From positions 157,804-221,803 of the forward strand of contig JALFSN010000003.1 in NCBI GenBank assembly GCA_022778805.1: DNA of 64,000 nt. Direction: 5' to 3'. Positions 30,909-40,800 of this stretch are shown here, piece after piece. How positions within the stretch are numbered: position 1 is the stretch's first letter; every line of letters begins with the position of its first letter. Source of the stretch: Arcanobacterium sp. GTDB lineage: Bacteria; Actinomycetota; Actinomycetes; Actinomycetales; Actinomycetaceae. Under the pieces are notes generated by a model. It searched no databases. It had not been told where the DNA came from and saw only the letters and a program-made list of their open reading frames with translations. A program made the translations under genes and the position numbers.

Positions 30909-31910
30909 CTAATCTGCGAATGTACGCCCTGCTACTTCTGATTCTTTACGAATGTCGATATTCCAGCCGGTGAGCTTAGCAGCGAGCCGCACATTCTGAG
31001 CCTCTTTACCGATGGCCAACGACGCCTGATCGTCGGGCACAACCGCAAGTGCCTGGCGCGCATCTTTGTTGAGAATGTGTACGGCGAGCACTTTAGCCGG
31101 AGAGAGGGCAGCACGAATGAATTGTGCCGGATCGTCACTGTACTCCACGACGTCAATTTTCTCACCCTGCAGCTCCTGCGTGACGGCGCGCACGCGCTGT
31201 GCGTTGTGCCCAATGGATGCACCTTTGGCCGCCACATTAGGATCGGAGCTCCACACTGCTATCTTTGTGCGGTGCCCTGCCTCGCGGGCGAGCGCCACAA
31301 TTTCCACGATACCGTTAGCAATCTCAGGGACTTCGGTTTCAAAAAGCTGGCGTACAAAATCAGGATGCGAGCGCGACAGTCGAATAGACGCGCCGCGAGG
31401 CCCCACTGAGACGTCGAGTACCAAGGCGCGAATGAGATCACCGTGCTTGAAGTGCTCGGTTGGCACTTGCTCTTCCGAGCGCAGCACCCCTTTATTTTCG
31501 CCTAGTTCGACGAACAGATCACGAGAATCAGGACGCTGATTTTCCGCACTCTCTACGACGCCTGAGACGATCTGGCCTTGCTTGCCACGAAATGACCCTA
31601 ATACCCGCTTGCTTTCCGCTTCACGCAGCCGCTGGGCAATGATTGATCGAGCAGTCGAGGTGGCGATACGGCCAAAATCCCCTGGAGTATCGTCAAACTC
31701 GCCAATTTTGACGCCCTCTTCATCCACCTCAGGTGCCCACACAGTGGCCTTGCCACTCGTGCGATCGAGCTCCACACGAGCACCTTTAATAGCTCCTGGC
31801 ACCCGCTGATACGCGTGCAAAAGGGCATCCTCGATCGCCTCAATCAGCACCGAGATGTTAATTCCCAGCTCGGATTCCACGATCCGAAGTTCGCTCATTG
31901 AGATGTCCAT
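30909..31910 (-). CDS. nusA: Transcription termination/antitermination factor NusA
   Basis: NusA N-terminal, S1 and KH regions (SHPDFVRQLFETEVPEI, ALAVVPDDQASLAIGKEAQNVRLAAKLTGWNIDI). Confidence 0.96.
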   Translation of the reverse strand: MDISMSELRIVESELGINISVLIEAIEDALLHAYQRVPGAIKGARVELDRTSGKATVWAPEVDEEGVKIGEFDDTPGDFGRIATSTARSIIAQRLREAESKRVLGSFRGKQGQIVSGVVESAENQRPDSRDLFVELGENKGVLRSEEQVPTEHFKHGDLIRALVLDVSVGPRGASIRLSRSHPDFVRQLFETEVPEIANGIVEIVALAREAGHRTKIAVWSSDPNVAAKGASIGHNAQRVRAVTQELQGEKIDVVEYSDDPAQFIRAALSPAKVLAVHILNKDARQALAVVPDDQASLAIGKEAQNVRLAAKLTGWNIDIRKESEVAGRTFAD

Positions 31911-31947
31911 TGATCCCCTTTCTCAAAGGCCTACCAGCTTGTATACC

Positions 31948-32433
31948 TTACAGCTCTACCACTATACGCGCCGAGCGAATCTCGCTAAAAGTCAGCTCAT
32001 GCTCACCCGTAGCTACGCGCTGTTTATTTTTTTCAGCATACGTGGTGACGACGATCGATTCCTCCGACACCCGCTGTACCCGCGCGGTCATATCGGTACC
32101 ATCCGTGAGGATAATATGAGCCAGGTGACCAATAGCGCGCGAATAATGCCGTAGCTCAGTGAGTTCACGTTCCGCTCCTGGGGTGGAGACTTCAAGCGTA
32201 TATGCCCCTGAGATAGGATCGGCGGCATCGAGAGCTGTAGAAATTGCACGGGAGAGCTGCTCAAGTTGCTCTGAGTCTACTGCTCCTGCTCCGCTCTCCA
32301 GATCGACGGTGACCCGCACTGTGACGTATTTTCCGGCGCGCTTGAGTGCCACGCCCTCAAGGTATAAACCCATGTCTTGAACGAGCGGAGCCACAATTGC
32401 CGTTATATCGCCCACGGTTTCATTTTTTGCCAT
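31948..32433 (-). CDS. rimP: Ribosome maturation factor RimP
   Basis: Position upstream of nusA; YTLEVSTPGAERELTELRHYSRAIGHLAHI. Confidence 0.92.
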   Translation of the reverse strand: MAKNETVGDITAIVAPLVQDMGLYLEGVALKRAGKYVTVRVTVDLESGAGAVDSEQLEQLSRAISTALDAADPISGAYTLEVSTPGAERELTELRHYSRAIGHLAHIILTDGTDMTARVQRVSEESIVVTTYAEKNKQRVATGEHELTFSEIRSARIVVEL

Positions 32434-32761
32434 GCACCAAGCCTAACGATTATCCCCCGTTTCTCGCCACTAGCCTGCCCCATGATGGCTCGCCGCTATC
32501 ACTCTCGCTAGCCCCCCATATGGGCGCCCACACTTTCCCGCCTGCAGCTCTTATCCCCGCCCCCCTCATCCCGCACTTTTGTCTGGCAGTGACGACGCAG
32601 AGGGTATGTACGCAGCGCGCATACTGTGCGACTGCTATATCTCATTTGTAAGATAGGGAACATTACCTGTGACAAAAGTACTAGGATGAGTGCGTTCTTA
32701 ATTAGAAAACAGGCTCCGAGAAAAATCGAAGAGCTCTGTGATGTCAGGTGGAGAGAAACAC

Positions 32762-33664
32762 ATGGTCAATCAAAATGAACACCGCGATGCTGCTCCTTTC
32801 CAGGTGAAGCGTGGTCTAGCTGATATGCTCAAGGGCGGCGTCATTATGGACGTCGTCACTCCTGAACAGGCAAAAATCGCAGAGGATGCCGGAGCTGTAG
32901 CCGTGATGGCACTTGAGCGCGTCCCTGCTGATATTCGGGCGGAGGGCGGCGTGGCGCGCATGAGCGATCCCGACCTCATTGACTCGATTAAAGACGCCGT
33001 GTCCATTCCGGTGATGGCGAAGGCGCGCATTGGCCACTTCGTTGAGGCGCAGGTACTGCAAGCATTGAAAGTTGATTACATTGACGAATCCGAGGTGCTG
33101 ACGCCCGCCGATTACACCAATCACATCGACAAATGGGCGTTTGATGTGCCGTTCGTGTGCGGCGCTACGAATCTCGGCGAAGCGCTGCGGCGAATCACCG
33201 AGGGCGCCGCTATGATCCGTTCTAAGGGCGAAGCTGGCACCGGCGATGTCTCTCAGGCCGTCAAACACATTCGATCAATTAATGGCGAGATTCACCGTTT
33301 GCAAGCGATGGACGAAAACGAGCTGTATTCGGCCGCGAAAGAATTACAAGCCCCTTATCCGCTGGTCAAGGAAGTGGCGGAAGCTGGCAAACTCCCCGTG
33401 GTGCTCTTTGTGGCAGGCGGCGTGGCCACTCCAGCTGATGCCGCCTTGGTGATGCAGCTCGGCGCTGAAGGCGTCTTTGTGGGATCAGGCATTTTCAAGT
33501 CGGGCGATCCGGTGAAGCGCGCAGCGGCTATTGTAAAAGCCACAGCGCAGTTTAATGACGCCGCTACCGTCGCTGACGTCTCGCGCAATCTTGGCGAAGC
33601 GATGGTCGGTATCAACGTGCATGATCTTCCTCAAAACCAGCTTCTCGAAGGGCGCGGCTGGTGA
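32762..33664 (+). CDS. pdxS: Pyridoxal 5'-phosphate synthase subunit PdxS
   Basis: [44 protein letters not shown]...GGVARMSDP. Confidence 0.97.
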   Translation: MVNQNEHRDAAPFQVKRGLADMLKGGVIMDVVTPEQAKIAEDAGAVAVMALERVPADIRAEGGVARMSDPDLIDSIKDAVSIPVMAKARIGHFVEAQVLQALKVDYIDESEVLTPADYTNHIDKWAFDVPFVCGATNLGEALRRITEGAAMIRSKGEAGTGDVSQAVKHIRSINGEIHRLQAMDENELYSAAKELQAPYPLVKEVAEAGKLPVVLFVAGGVATPADAALVMQLGAEGVFVGSGIFKSGDPVKRAAAIVKATAQFNDAATVADVSRNLGEAMVGINVHDLPQNQLLEGRGW

Positions 33665-34317
33665 TTCGCACTGTGCAGAGCGTGCCAGCAATTGCCACTG
33701 GCACGCCAGAGTCGAGTGTCGGTGCAGGGCTGCTAATCGGCGTCTATGCGCTTCAGGGTGATTTCATGGAGCATGAGGCTATGCTGCGCACTCTCGGCGC
33801 CGACACTCGACAAATCCGCAAACCGCAGCAGCTTGCGGGCATTGACGGAATCGTCATCCCAGGGGGCGAGTCCACCACCATTGATAAACTCAGCCGTATT
33901 TTTGGCTTAGCTGAGCCATTGCACCAATTGTTGCAGCAAGGCTTGCCTGCACTGGCTACGTGTGCCGGTCTCATCTATCTGGCATCTCATGTGGAAGATG
34001 AGGCGCCAGGGCAGCAGACGCTAGCGTGCCTCGATGTCACGGTTCGCCGAAACGCATTCGGTTCTCAGCTCGATTCGTTTATCATGTCTCTTGATGTTGA
34101 CGGCGTCGGCGAAGGTGTGCCTGCCGCTTTTATTCGCGGGCCCGTCGTCACCGAGGTAGGAGAAAAAGCGCGCACCATTGCGCGTTTAGCAGATGGGCGA
34201 GCCGTCGGCGTCCAACAAGGCGACATTGTGGCTTTGGCTTTCCATCCTGAGCAGACCGACGATACTCGGCTGATGGCGTGGTGGCTTTCGCTCGTGCGCG
34301 CCCACTCTCAGCAGTGA
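33661..34317 (+). CDS. pdxT: Pyridoxal 5'-phosphate synthase glutaminase subunit PdxT
   Basis: [26 protein letters not shown] start overlapping pdxS by 4 nt. Confidence 0.95.
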   Translation: MIRTVQSVPAIATGTPESSVGAGLLIGVYALQGDFMEHEAMLRTLGADTRQIRKPQQLAGIDGIVIPGGESTTIDKLSRIFGLAEPLHQLLQQGLPALATCAGLIYLASHVEDEAPGQQTLACLDVTVRRNAFGSQLDSFIMSLDVDGVGEGVPAAFIRGPVVTEVGEKARTIARLADGRAVGVQQGDIVALAFHPEQTDDTRLMAWWLSLVRAHSQQ

Positions 34318-34384
34318 CTGTTCCGCTCTACTGCTCCACGTTACTGTTCCGCTACTCTCAGGGGAATTGTTCCGCCGCTCTCAA
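34317..34384. repeat. ~26-bp imperfect tandem repeats between convergent pdxT and sortase stops
   Basis: ACTGTTCCGCTCTACTGCTCCACGTT / ACTGTTCCGCTACTCTCAGGGGAATT / GTTCCGCCGCTCTCAA. Confidence 0.85.
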
Positions 34385-35519
34385 GAATTTTCTGATTCTT
34401 CCCCGCGCGCTCGTTTTTTCCACGCGCTGATTCTTCCTCGCTCACTCGATTTTCCTCACGGCGCTGGCGTTTGAGCCGTATCAGCCACCAGAGTAGCCGT
34501 CCGGCGATGAGCATACCGAGGAGCGCCCCGATGATCAGCAGAATCATCCACCACGCCCAGGCAAATCTTCCTACGTCCCCATGCGACGGTGTGGGAATAA
34601 TGCGATCTCCCGTGACGAGCAGACGGTGAGAATTGATTCCGTAGGGAGTGCACGTGAGCAGCGTGACGAGATCTTTGCCGTTCACCCGCACTAGACTGCT
34701 CGCATCTTTCGGGTTCACCTGCTGAATGCTGATGACGCGATAGCCAAGCTCCTGCCCTTGCACAGTGATAAAGAATTCGTCACCTTTTTTCAGCTCGGTC
34801 AGCCGATCAAACATCGTGGCGTGGATGAGTCCTGTATGCCCAGTAATCACGGCGTGCCGATTCGTACCTCCCACCGGCAGATCGCTGCCGTAGAGATGCC
34901 CTAATGCCTCATTGAGGGTGTGTGCATCCGTGCCGTGCATAATTGGCAATTTGAGGTTGATTGCAGGCACAACCAGCGTGGCCATCGCGTTCTGTGGGCC
35001 AGGCAGCAGACTCAGGTAGTTCCGATAATCGGGAGTATCTCGAATCATGGAGAGCAGCGGATCGAGGACTGGCACACCATCAATGCTCTCGTTGTAGCGT
35101 TTTGCCCGCGCCAGCTGCGTATCAAGCTCGGCTTGTGGGATGGCGTTCACATAATTTTCATATGCCTGTGCTTTGCGCCGGTCCAGCTCATTGTTCCAGG
35201 CACTTGAAATCACGGGGTAAGCGATGAGCGCAGCTCCAAGTAAGACAATCCCAATGGCGACGGCAAGTGGCCAGTCAGCACTCCAGCTCCAATGGCGCTT
35301 AGGGCGAACATCGTCGGAACGTTTAGGGTGAGCGCCATCGGATGCTGTCTGGCGAAGCGAATCTCGCTTGTATCTGTGTCTGCCTGACGAACTCTGCTGT
35401 GGTTGCCGCTCGTGCGGTTGCGCGAGTGCGCGGAGCTGTTCTTCCCCGCTTGCACCGCTACCGCTCGCACTACTATCGGTGCCGTTTTCAGCATCGTGTG
35501 AAAAACTGTGTCGTGCCAT
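34341..35519 (-). CDS. Class C (pilus-assembly) sortase
   Basis: Catalytic TLLTCTPYGINSHRLLVTGDR, HAVITGHTGL, C-terminal TM; next to pilin genes. Confidence 0.95.
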   Translation of the reverse strand: MARHSFSHDAENGTDSSASGSGASGEEQLRALAQPHERQPQQSSSGRHRYKRDSLRQTASDGAHPKRSDDVRPKRHWSWSADWPLAVAIGIVLLGAALIAYPVISSAWNNELDRRKAQAYENYVNAIPQAELDTQLARAKRYNESIDGVPVLDPLLSMIRDTPDYRNYLSLLPGPQNAMATLVVPAINLKLPIMHGTDAHTLNEALGHLYGSDLPVGGTNRHAVITGHTGLIHATMFDRLTELKKGDEFFITVQGQELGYRVISIQQVNPKDASSLVRVNGKDLVTLLTCTPYGINSHRLLVTGDRIIPTPSHGDVGRFAWAWWMILLIIGALLGMLIAGRLLWWLIRLKRQRREENRVSEEESARGKNERAGKNQKILESGGTIPLRVAEQ

Positions 35520-35774
35520 CAGATCCCATTAACTGCGTCTATCGTTGCTGAACTGCATTGCCGAGCTACATTCTAGATGCCGTCTGCACCCTGCGCTCCC
35601 TCTGGCACAGCTCTCCTCACATAGCGTGTATCTCGCTGCGTGCCATCGCTAGCAGGAAAGCCCCTCACCAGCCAGCAACCAAGCAACTCAACCGAACACC
35701 TCGCGCTAGCACCTCGAACGCACAGCGGCGTGGCGGCTACCGCACGTCTGCGGCAACGACCACGCCACTGCGGG

Positions 35775-35809
35775 GTGCCCAACTCAGCGCCAGCTCAGTG
35801 CCCAGCTCA
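35775..35809. repeat. Three ~12-bp tandem repeats ending on the pilin stop codon
   Basis: GTGCCCAACTCA / GCGCCAGCTCA / GTGCCCAGCTCA. Confidence 0.85.
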
Positions 35810-37651
35810 GGCTACTGGCTCCTGTTCCTTACGGCGCTTTGCCACATATACGAAGAGGCCAGCACCACCAAAGATCAGCACGGCACCGAGGATGACGAGA
35901 ATCACGACGCCGGTGCTACCCGTTTGCGGAAGCCCAAACCATCCCTCGCCACCTTGCATCGCCACGTTGGTGACGGTAGCCGTATATGTATTTTCATTCT
36001 CCACGTGAGAGAGCGTGATCGTTATCGGCTTTGGAGCTTGTAGATACTTATCTGGAGCTTTGATTTCGACGAGGTAGTAGGTGCCATCAGAAATGTGCGG
36101 CATCGTCACCGTTCCCAGCGCACCAGCGTCAGCGCTGGTGGCAATGATCTTCTTCTGGTTCTCATCGTTAGCCTGAGGATTGACAGTCAAAGACTTCTGG
36201 CACTGCTCAGCTTGGAGATTGGCCGCGCACGCCTCAGCATCAGCTTGTGTGGAAAAGACGCGGAATTGGGCACCGCCAAGCTTCTTGGCAGAATCTGCCG
36301 CATCTACTTTCGTCAAAGTGAAATCTTTGAAATGCAGCACGGGGTCGTCCCCGCCTGGCGTGGGGACGTCGGGATTCGGCTCTGGATTTCCAGCGGGTTG
36401 CCCAAGCATGAAACCACCGTGGTTCTCCACATTGGTACCTTTGCTCACCCCAGGATCAATCGTGAACGTATACGTCACGCGCACCTGCGCCCCAGGATTA
36501 GCCACTTTAGCGGCGGCGATCTTCGCCAGCCCAGCACTCGTGAAATTCACTTGCACCCGAGTGGTGTCAGCAGTACCATCAGCTCCTGCCGTAAGAGAGA
36601 CTGTGTAATCTGCAGACTTGTCGAGTGGATATTTCTGCGCATCGCCATTCATGATGACGGTGCCATTATGGTCGAGAATCTCCACTTTTGTCACGGTTGC
36701 TTCTAAGCCTGCTTTGCCCGTCTCATTGTTGGCAGCCCACGCTTTTGCCTCAGAGAAACCGGTGTTGCTGGCGTTATCGTAAATCGCATAGCCATCCAGC
36801 CCATCCACCGTCGTGGCGTTGATCGTGGCCGTGACGGCGTAGCTCACTTTATCGCCAGGCACGTATCCGGTGGCATCTCCAGCAAATGTCTTGCTGACGC
36901 TATCGATCTGATTCTTGGGATACACGTGTGTGGTGTAGAGATAGCTCTTGTTTTGCTCAGCGATAGGAATGGCCATAAAGAATGGCTGCGCTTTCGTCGG
37001 AGCTGGCTTGAGGACTTTCCCATCCACCTTTGCCGTGGCAGTGTCTCCTTCGCTCACGCGATACAATCCAATGGCGAGATTATTAAACGTCGCTACGCCA
37101 GAATTATCTGTATTCTGAGTCGTGCCGTCTGCATAGACGAGCGTCGCCGTCGCTGGATTGGCTAGCTTGTATCCCTCTGGTAGCGCCGTCAATGGCTCGG
37201 TGAGTGTGAGGGTCGTGCCCCCTGGGTGGGCATTCAACTGTTTGACGAGTCCCGCCAGCTTCGTCCAGGTGTCGAAATCTTTCACATCGACGTTAAACTC
37301 TTGCTGCTGCGTCTGTGCCTCATCGTCAGTCTTTACCACAGTGTACGTGATCTTGGTGAGTTGCCTCACTTCGTATGGCACTGCTTCTACTGGCTTCAAC
37401 CCCGCCAGCTTATCCCCAGTTTGCTCGGTGCCATCATTGGTGACGCCGGTGAGTGGGCCATCGGGCGACATATATTTATGCACCGTGATGCTGCCAGTGT
37501 AGTTTTTCCCAGCATCGCTCCACGGAGCGTCTGTGGTCGAACCAGTATTCGGAGGAGCAGCATAGGCTGCTAGTGGAGCGCTGAGAAGCGCCGCGCCAGC
37601 TATCAAGGCGACGAACGCTTGTCGCATCCTTTTCTTATTCATGAGGGTCAT
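35807..37651 (-). CDS. LPXTG-anchored fimbrial shaft pilin
   Basis: Signal peptide, pilin motif YTTHVYPKNQ, E-box-like YYLVEIKAPDKY, LPQTG + TM + RRKEQ. Confidence 0.93.
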   Translation of the reverse strand: MTLMNKKRMRQAFVALIAGAALLSAPLAAYAAPPNTGSTTDAPWSDAGKNYTGSITVHKYMSPDGPLTGVTNDGTEQTGDKLAGLKPVEAVPYEVRQLTKITYTVVKTDDEAQTQQQEFNVDVKDFDTWTKLAGLVKQLNAHPGGTTLTLTEPLTALPEGYKLANPATATLVYADGTTQNTDNSGVATFNNLAIGLYRVSEGDTATAKVDGKVLKPAPTKAQPFFMAIPIAEQNKSYLYTTHVYPKNQIDSVSKTFAGDATGYVPGDKVSYAVTATINATTVDGLDGYAIYDNASNTGFSEAKAWAANNETGKAGLEATVTKVEILDHNGTVIMNGDAQKYPLDKSADYTVSLTAGADGTADTTRVQVNFTSAGLAKIAAAKVANPGAQVRVTYTFTIDPGVSKGTNVENHGGFMLGQPAGNPEPNPDVPTPGGDDPVLHFKDFTLTKVDAADSAKKLGGAQFRVFSTQADAEACAANLQAEQCQKSLTVNPQANDENQKKIIATSADAGALGTVTMPHISDGTYYLVEIKAPDKYLQAPKPITITLSHVENENTYTATVTNVAMQGGEGWFGLPQTGSTGVVILVILGAVLIFGGAGLFVYVAKRRKEQEPVA

Positions 37652-37766
37652 CCTCTCTTGCTACTTGTATGTGTCCATTGTGTCTACGTTTGTGAATGAA
37701 ATTTTGCACTGATGATGCGCGCCAGCATCGTCGTCTATAGCGATGTTGCACATGCCCGTGCCGTAT

Positions 37767-37787
37767 CTGATATGTCAGCTATATCAG
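37767..37787 (-). terminator. Small hairpin between adhesin and pilin genes (attenuator candidate)
   Basis: CTGATAT - gtcagct - ATATCAG. Confidence 0.35.
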
Positions 37788-37811
37788 CACCGACTGCGAA
37801 AGAAACTTCTT

Positions 37812-40800
37812 TTATATGCCCGTCCTTCCCCTCGGCCTGCCGTGACGATCGCCTCTATTACATGCCGTGATCTGCGATGCTTCAGCGCCTTGCACCTCTG
37901 ATTGACGAACAGCGCCAGCACGGGCGCCACCGCGCGCAGCTGCAGATGAGAATGACGGCGTAGCCCGCCACACAAGCACGAGAGCAGCAGCTACCAGCGC
38001 CACCATAATGGCGAGATACCACAGTCTCAATCCAGGCACACCCGTCATAGGTAACTCGCTCACATCAGTATCTACGAGCTGGTACGTGAGGATCTGCATC
38101 CGCTCATCTGGCGTGAGGCGAATGGTGTCTGTTGCTGTGAACGCGCGGCGCGTGAGAGCAGAAAAATCGGGATTCAGTATCATATTGCCGGCGCCGTCAA
38201 ACAGGGATGTATGGCTAGGATCGACGATTCCCGCTTTCCATCCGAATCCAGCTTCGGCAAGTTTGTTCGCCGCTCCCTTTGGCATATCGGCATAAGCGTC
38301 AGCTCCAAAGTTGGCGCTCACGTTGCAGATGGTCCCCTCTGGCACTGTGAACACTTTGAGGCTGGAGACTTCAGAGAGAGGTACTGCCGTCGCATCAGTA
38401 TGAGGCTGGGGAGGCCGAGGATTCTGGTGCGTCGTAAATTCTTGCACTAGATCGTTATTGGCTCCCGCTTTAGCCGTAAATCGAGCATTGGCCGGCATGG
38501 CGGAGTATTCGCAGACCGACGAGTAAGAAAATGGCTGATCCGTCATATCTACCGTCTTGCCGTTCATCTTCGCTAAGCCTTCAATGGTCTCAAGATACGT
38601 GCCGAATGTGTAGCTGTCTACCTTGAGCACATACCTATTGGTGAAGACGACGGACGTCGGCGTCGTGGGACTCAAACGCAGTTCATCCGCCCGAACGGGC
38701 ACCGCAGCGACGTCCGGAATATCTGCCCCATCTTGATGCCCATAGACGTCGTGCGCATCTGCGTGCTCAACAGTGCGCAAGCTATCAAGGCGCACGCTGC
38801 GCCGCACCGGATTTGTGGCGTAGATGTAAGAATCAAGTGGGTTAGTATCGCCCTTAAACCGCTGCGTGAGCGTACACGAGGCGGAGGCGGGGACGTCGAG
38901 AGTTGGCGGACTCGCTGGATCGCCACTGTGGTATTCAGGGTTTGGAGCTGGCTTAATAGCCACTGGATCGCCATTAGTGAGCACATCGACGGCTCCGGTA
39001 TACGTCACCGGCACCCCCTGCTTATCTCGCAAATATTGATCGACGCATTCGTAGCCCACCGTGTAGGCGGCAATCCACATGCCAGATCCCACATTGACGT
39101 TGTCGTTTGTAAGCTCTGTGGTATCGAGTGTTTGACGCACGCTCAAAGCAGCTCGCGGGCGAGTATACGTATTCGTGATTTGGATCTCCGTCACGCGTTG
39201 TTTACCGTCCGCATCAGCACCGCCGAGGGCAGGATCCGTGGTAAACGTCGCGCGAGCTGCCTCTCCGGCAGCAGGGGCTTCTTCGTGGATCGGCAAGAGA
39301 ACTCCATCGCTCACTTCGCTCAGCGCAGTAATAGCCGTCGTGACGGCGGCATCATACGTCGCATAGCGCTGCTCACTCACGGTGCACTGGTAATGTACGG
39401 GAATGGGCTGCTCAAAGGTGGCCACGAACTCTGGCGTGCTGCCCTTTTTCAGCTTCAACGTCTTCTCAAACTGCGTCTGATTGGTGTGTATCTCATCGTC
39501 GCCAATCTCCACGTAGTGTGAATCTTGATAGCAGGTGAAGTGCACTGCGAATTCGTCGTTCTCAGCGAGATTCTTACCGTCACCTTCTAGAACTTTGCGA
39601 ATCACCAGCTGCGTCTTATTGAATGTGTAGTCATTCCAGGGAACAATCGTGCCATAGAAGTATTCAGCTACAGGCGGCACTGGCCCTATGTTAGTGCCAT
39701 AGATACTCTCGCAACTAGTTTTGCCAGCTTCTCCGCTTCCATTGGCGTTCGCATCGCACAGCCTATCGCCGTCGCGGGCAGTCTTGACTGTGGGTAAGCG
39801 GAATGCGATCACCGCGCCATCTTTGCCCTGCTGGTAGGCGGATCTGCCGCCTTCTGGAACGCTGGGATTCGTGTAGACAGCTGGCTTTTCTACGCCACGG
39901 CTCATCGGTCCATCGCTGGCAGTCCAGGTGCCTACCCAGGTGGTGTCCTCAATCTGGGCACTGGCCTGCGTTTCATAGGCTTCGCAGAGTGCTCCGGCGG
40001 GGAGGCCAGAAATTTGATTGGGAATAGCCCCCTCAGCAAAGCGCGACGCTTTGAGCGTACTCCAGCCGTCGGGATCAATCTCAGCAGTGGCAACGAGATT
40101 CTCCGGAGGATGTGCGGGGTCGTCCCAGGAGCCCTTGGGATCAGCCTGATAGGTGCGTCCCGACGTCACCGTCACTCCGTTGAGCCGACACCTATATTTC
40201 ACATCGACAAGCTTCTCTGGCAGCACTGAAGCAACGCCGTCACCTTTCACTTTCATCTTCACGTTGAACTGAGCCGCTTGCACATTGAACGTAAGTTTGT
40301 ATGTGAGGGTCTGCGCCGTGGATTCTCTGACTGCGAGGAAAGCCGACTTCCCGTAATCACGTATTGTGTAGACGCCCGATTGCATATGTCCTGAGGCGTG
40401 TGCAGCGTCGTCACCATAAAAGAATCCTGGAGAATCGGTGCCGGCATAGCTGATCTCAGCACCTGATATATCTCCCCAGTCTGGTCTCGCTACTGGATCC
40501 GTCGCTGGTATAGGGGCAAACGCCATGTCTGCAGCCCCCTCATCCACTCGGAATTCGCAAGTGAATCCGCGCGGGACGGCTTTCAACGTCACCGTCTGCG
40601 TGGCATTGACGGTGGTTCCGATACGCTGGGAGCCAACTTTGAACGATGCCATCTCACTCGCAGCGGGCGGAGCTCCTGCATCTGCGGCAGGATAGCATCG
40701 ATAGCTGAGCCAGAGACTCTGATCATCCGGCACACGTTCGAGTGCCTGCCGCCATGCATCTTCCATGCCCTCGCCGCCCAATTCCCAGATCGATGCCGTG

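Noticed and set aside
32510-32570. Two C6 tracts upstream of pdxS as phase-variation sites
   Set aside because: Only 6 nt long and not positioned in a clear promoter.
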